The notes under the pieces are model-generated. The model saw nothing but the letters and a program-made list of their open reading frames with translations, did no database searches and was not told the origin of the DNA. Of a stretch of 64,000 bases of DNA, positions 60,873 through 64,000 are shown one piece after another (position 1 is the first letter of the stretch; each line of letters starts with the position of its first letter). Source of the DNA: JBOCEF01 sp047610385 (GTDB taxonomy: Bacteria; Pseudomonadota; Alphaproteobacteria; Rhodobacterales; Rhodobacteraceae). The DNA lies in the NCBI GenBank assembly GCA_047610385.1, contig JBLGAC010000001.1:1-64000 (forward strand), given 5' to 3'. The position numbers and the translations under genes were made by a program.

Positions 60873-61592
60873 TCAGGCCTTGCGGCGCAGACGCAGCAGA
60901 CCCAGCGCACCGAAAGCGGTGGCGAGCAGCGGAAGCGCGGTCGGGACGGGGACCGCCGCCACTGCCGTGTAGGTGTAGGTGATCGTCGGGTCGAGGCTGT
61001 AGGTTGCGTCCAAGGCCTCACTCCAAGTCGTGTTCGTCGACTTCGAGGTGTTCAAGAGACCAGAGATAAAGAGGTCCCACGCAACTGTGCCGGTTCCTTC
61101 GTAGTCGCCGAAAGCACCCGAGCCCAACGTGTCGGTGAAAGGACCCGACTGCGAGGTGGTATCCGCGCCCGTCGGCCCCGGATAGAACCTTGTCGCGCCT
61201 GCACCGACACTATCCCCAGCCGGAGGGAAGCCGGTTGCCAGGAAGAAGGTCACGTCGAGGCCGCCAAGGAAAGCGTTACTCGCGATGCTGGCATCAGCGC
61301 GCTGGAAGGTAACGGTCGTGTCAAGACTGGCTGAGTTGATCGTACCTGTAACGCCCCCAGTGTTCGTGAACGACGCTTTGGTGACGGTGTTGCCGCCGAT
61401 GGAGATATCGATCCCCGTAAGCGTTCCCAACGTGGTGTTGAACTGCTTGAACAACACCTGGTACGGGCTGCCCGCCGCAGTAACGCTGGTCAGGCCAGTG
61501 TTTCCGGACGTCGTATTGTAAGACACAGTAGCAGCCGACGCAGAACCAGCCACAAGGGCCAGGACTGAAGCGGCTATGAGAGTCTTGCGCAT
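60873..61592 (-). CDS. VPLPA-CTERM sorting-domain exported protein
   Basis: The 239-residue protein has a signal peptide (MRKTLIAASVLALVAGSASA) and a beta-rich Ser/Thr/Gly body (VSYNTTSGNTGLTSVTA, GIDISIGGNTVTKASF). The C-terminal sorting signal is AAVPVPTALPLLATAFGALG followed by LLRLRRKA, the motif, hydrophobic helix and basic tail read by exosortase-type systems. It is likely exported and then processed or anchored at the surface; function is unknown. An AAGGAGAGAGAC site makes the start (61592) secure. Its A/T-rich upstream region contrasts with the rest of the window. Confidence 0.85.
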   Translation of the reverse strand: MRKTLIAASVLALVAGSASAATVSYNTTSGNTGLTSVTAAGSPYQVLFKQFNTTLGTLTGIDISIGGNTVTKASFTNTGGVTGTINSASLDTTVTFQRADASIASNAFLGGLDVTFFLATGFPPAGDSVGAGATRFYPGPTGADTTSQSGPFTDTLGSGAFGDYEGTGTVAWDLFISGLLNTSKSTNTTWSEALDATYSLDPTITYTYTAVAAVPVPTALPLLATAFGALGLLRLRRKA

Positions 61593-61894
61593 GTCTCTCT
61601 CCTTTGAATCCCCAAAAAACCAAACCAAGCTCAGCCCGTTAAGGCTTCGTGCAAATCGATGGCCCCAAAGCACACATCGACTCACCCCCTATTGCTCGAT
61701 CGACCTAAGATACCGCAGGACCGCACCGATGTGAAGAACTCTATGCATTCTGTTTTTGTCCAACCTTTTCAACAGGATGGCCAGCCCAGATGCCTTACAA
61801 TCTCCATTCGGAAACAATGTTCTGCGCGATCCTCTGATCTACATGACAGTTTGTTAACAATGAATACACGAATCTTCAAGCAAATCCGGCAGAC
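61593..61894. other. A/T-richer intergenic region without a gene
   Basis: About 300 bp separate the VPLPA-CTERM gene from the aminotransferase gene, both on the minus strand. The segment is lower in GC than its surroundings and should contain the promoter of the VPLPA-CTERM gene. I see no ORF with support and no clear RNA structure. Confidence 0.5.
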
Positions 61895-63037
61895 TCAGGC
61901 GCTTCTGCGCCAGTTGCGCAGCCTGCGCATGCCCTCAGTGATGTCCGATTCGGCGCCCGCAAAAGAAAACCGCATCCAGCCCGCCCCCCGGTCCGGATCA
62001 AAATCAATGCCCGGCGTCGCGGCCACGCCTGCCTCGCGCAGCATCCGGGCGCCGAAGGCCATGGAATCGTCGGTAAGGCCCGACACATCGGCGTAGATGT
62101 AGAAGGCACCGTCGCAGGGCGCGAACTGCGCAAACCCTGCGCCGGGCAGCTCATTCAGCATGATCTGACGGTTGCGGGCATAGGCGGCCTTGTTGGCCTC
62201 CAGCTCCTCGCCCGCGTCCATGGCCGCGAGGGCGGCAACCTGGCTGGCATGGGGCGGGCAGATGAAAAGATTCTGCGCCAGACGCTCAATCACGCGAACG
62301 TGGGATTTGGGAACCACCATCCAGCCAATGCGCCACCCGGTCATCGAAAAATACTTGGAGAAGGAGTTGATCACAAAAGCATCGTCGCTGACTTCGAGCG
62401 CGGAGACACAGCGCCCGGTCCAATTCAGCCCGTGGTAAATCTCATCCGAGATGAACGCAGCACCCCGCGCGGCGCAGGCACCGGCAAGCGCGCGCAGTTC
62501 ATCCGCGCCCAGCATCGTGCCGGTGGGATTGGCAGGGCTGGCGACCAACATGCCGTCGGCGTCGCCCAGATCGGCAGGAACCGGCTGGAACCGGGTCGCA
62601 GGGCCGGTGGGCACAGCGCGCACATTCACGCCCAGCGCCTTGAAGGTGTTGCGATAGCTGGGATATCCGGGATCGCCGATCACCACACTGTCGCCAGCGT
62701 CAAACAGCGCAAGAAACGCCAGAATGAACGCGCCTGAGGACCCGGCAGTCACGATCACCCGTTCAGGGTCCAGGGTGATGCCGTACCAATCAAGATACAA
62801 TCGGGCGATGCGTTCGCGCAGGGCTGGCAGCCCCAGGGCGACGGTATATCCCATCGGATCGCCCGCCTGCAGCGCGCGGGACAGCGCCTCGCGCGCAAGG
62901 CGCGGGGCAGGGGTGCCGGGCTGGCCGACCTCCATGTGGATGATGGTGCGGCCGGTGGCTTCTTCGCGCCGGGCCGCCTCCATGACATCCATGACACGAA
63001 AGCTCTCGACCGCGGAACGTCTTGAAATTCTCGCCAT
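61895..63037 (-). CDS. Class I/II PLP-dependent aminotransferase
   Basis: The 380-residue protein is an aspartate-aminotransferase-fold enzyme. It has GQPGTPAPRLAREALSRAL, VTAGSSGAFILAFLALFDAG, PANPTGTMLGADEL and FISDEIYHGLNW. The PLP lysine lies in VINSFSKYFSMTGWRIGWMV, and the carboxylate-binding arginine is in GWMRFSFAGAE. The amino-acid substrate is not evident. It is divergent from the M48 peptidase gene. Confidence 0.9.
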   Translation of the reverse strand: MARISRRSAVESFRVMDVMEAARREEATGRTIIHMEVGQPGTPAPRLAREALSRALQAGDPMGYTVALGLPALRERIARLYLDWYGITLDPERVIVTAGSSGAFILAFLALFDAGDSVVIGDPGYPSYRNTFKALGVNVRAVPTGPATRFQPVPADLGDADGMLVASPANPTGTMLGADELRALAGACAARGAAFISDEIYHGLNWTGRCVSALEVSDDAFVINSFSKYFSMTGWRIGWMVVPKSHVRVIERLAQNLFICPPHASQVAALAAMDAGEELEANKAAYARNRQIMLNELPGAGFAQFAPCDGAFYIYADVSGLTDDSMAFGARMLREAGVAATPGIDFDPDRGAGWMRFSFAGAESDITEGMRRLRNWRRSA

Positions 63038-63184
63038 GGATCGCCCTATGTGCTGAGGTGCCGAAGTCTTGGTGCCGAGGGCTACGTCCCTGCCCGCCCC
63101 GGGTCAAGCCGCGCGGCCATCCCCGACGCTGCGCCGGAATTCCCGGCGCCGCCCCCTGATGCCGCCCCAGATCTCGGAGACCCC

Positions 63185-64000
63185 ATGACCCCGCGCACCG
63201 TCTTTGCCGCCGCCCTGTCCGCCGCGCTGCTGACCGTGTGGGGCAACACCGCCGCCGCGATCAGCCTGATCCGCGACGCCGAGATTGAGGCGACGCTGCG
63301 CTTTTTGTCCGCCCCGGTGTTCGAAGCCGCAGGTCTGGGCGCCGATGAAGTGGACATCATCATCCTGTCCGATCCACGCCCCAACGCGTTCGCGTTTGGC
63401 GGGCGGCGCATGGCGGTGACCACCGGCCTGATCCAGGACATGGACGGCCCGACCGAATTGCAGGGCGTTGTCGCCCATGAAACCGGGCATCTGGTGGGCG
63501 GCCATCTGGCACGCCGCGCGATTGCAGAACGCAATCTGCGCGGCCCCGCCGCCATCGCCATGCTGCTGTCCATCGCCGCCGCGGCCGCGGCCGGTGGCGG
63601 TGGCGGCAGCGCGCTGGCCGCTGGCCTTGGGGCACAATCGGCGGTGCAGCGGGCGTTTCTGAGTTATTCGCGCGCCGAAGAATCCGCCGCGGATCAAGCC
63701 GCCATTACGTATCTGGAGACCGCGCGCCTGTCCCCTGCCGGCATGATCAAGGTGCTGGAGCGGTTCCGCGGGCAGGAGATATTCTCCGCCGCCACGCGCG
63801 ATCCCTATGCCTCGACCCACCCGATCAGTGCCGCGCGTCTGTCGCTGGTGCAGCGGCGCACGGGGGAATCGCCTTATCTGGGTGCCGCGTCGTCGCCTGA
63901 GGCGGTGTATCGCTTCAACCGTATGCGCGCCAAACTGGACGGGTTCATCAACCACCCGACACGCACCCTGCGTGACGCCCCCAAGGCGGATGATGAATTC
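63185..64000 (+). CDS. M48 family Zn-peptidase, BepA-like, partial at 3' end
   Basis: The frame is open from the ATG at 63185 to the window edge (272 codons). It has a signal peptide (TVFAAALSAALLTVWGNTAAA), the metalloprotease motif HETGH (residues 98-102) in GVVAHETGHLVGGHLARR, and a downstream Glu ligand region (SYSRAEESAADQAA). Periplasmic relatives such as BepA are outer-membrane-protein quality-control proteases with C-terminal TPR repeats, which would lie beyond this window. A GGAGA site supports the start. Confidence 0.88.
   Translation, partial: MTPRTVFAAALSAALLTVWGNTAAAISLIRDAEIEATLRFLSAPVFEAAGLGADEVDIIILSDPRPNAFAFGGRRMAVTTGLIQDMDGPTELQGVVAHETGHLVGGHLARRAIAERNLRGPAAIAMLLSIAAAAAAGGGGGSALAAGLGAQSAVQRAFLSYSRAEESAADQAAITYLETARLSPAGMIKVLERFRGQEIFSAATRDPYASTHPISAARLSLVQRRTGESPYLGAASSPEAVYRFNRMRAKLDGFINHPTRTLRDAPKADDEF

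Noticed and set aside
1..64000. CRISPR arrays, transposases, integrases, prophage genes or an origin of replication
   Set aside because: None seen: no regularly spaced repeats, no recombinase motifs and no DnaA-box cluster with dnaA or parAB neighbours.

Overview
The window is a stretch of alphaproteobacterial chromosome, most likely from the Rhodobacterales (Roseobacter/Paracoccaceae group). The evidence is the high GC with strong GC3 bias, a GapR-type DUF2312 protein, a fused MnhA/B antiporter subunit, an RNase E with a large acidic insertion in its S1 domain, split CobS/CobT genes, and two proteins with VPLPA-type C-terminal sorting signals. No phage, plasmid, insertion sequence, integrase or CRISPR array was seen. 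The last gene (M48 peptidase) runs off the 3' edge.

Layout. 0.2-5.3 kb: pyruvate kinase, an N-formylglutamate amidohydrolase-like enzyme, DUF1244, GapR, a queuosine-precursor (VUT) transporter, a compact candidate RNA with an 18-codon ORF, and the ribosome-rescue factor ArfB. 5.4-16 kb: amino-acid-type solute-binding protein, gatB, DUF4177, small lipoprotein plus bolA, J-domain protein, secreted thermonuclease-like protein, cobS / small ORF / cobT (cobaltochelatase), hemH. 16.1-22.4 kb: a tightly packed operon of XpaC-like, TelA-like, DUF2927 lipoprotein, a TM/coiled-coil protein, SPFH-GYF2 and double zinc-ribbon proteins, which looks like one membrane-associated stress module. 22.4-28.4 kb: a complete Mrp (Mnh) cation/proton antiporter operon. 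28.6-41.8 kb: nitroreductase, tRNA-Ala(CGC), YggT, DUF167, sugar epimerase, kdsA, SDR, AlgH/YqgE, DsbD-N protein, MaoC, ribF, YcgN, threonine-aldolase-like lyase, an accessory TM/coiled-coil protein, hslO, Nudix, HNH endonuclease and DUF4399. 42-48.7 kb: a doubly broken VPLPA-CTERM gene, thrS, a pentapeptide protein, a small glyoxalase-labelled protein and argD-argF. 49-60.6 kb: cell-envelope and RNA genes: M23 peptidase-bactofilin, a small membrane protein, prfB, mrcA (PBP1A), amiC and rne. 60.8-64 kb: an intact VPLPA-CTERM protein, an aminotransferase and a Zn-peptidase.

Most of the window is core housekeeping. The parts least explained by known biology are: the structured leader between the VUT gene and arfB (4.58-4.80 kb); the XpaC-TelA-SPFH operon with its inserted coiled-coil gene; a second TM/coiled-coil gene whose 3' end runs into hslO; a TTG-start small gene coupled to cobT; the amber-interrupted VPLPA-CTERM gene; a repeated intergenic motif at 21.24 and 52.93 kb; and a 26-bp perfect palindrome holding the stop codons of two convergent genes. 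Several starts were moved inward from the longest ORF because of ribosome-binding sites and family length. Start choices and promoter calls were made by eye and are less certain than the reading frames.
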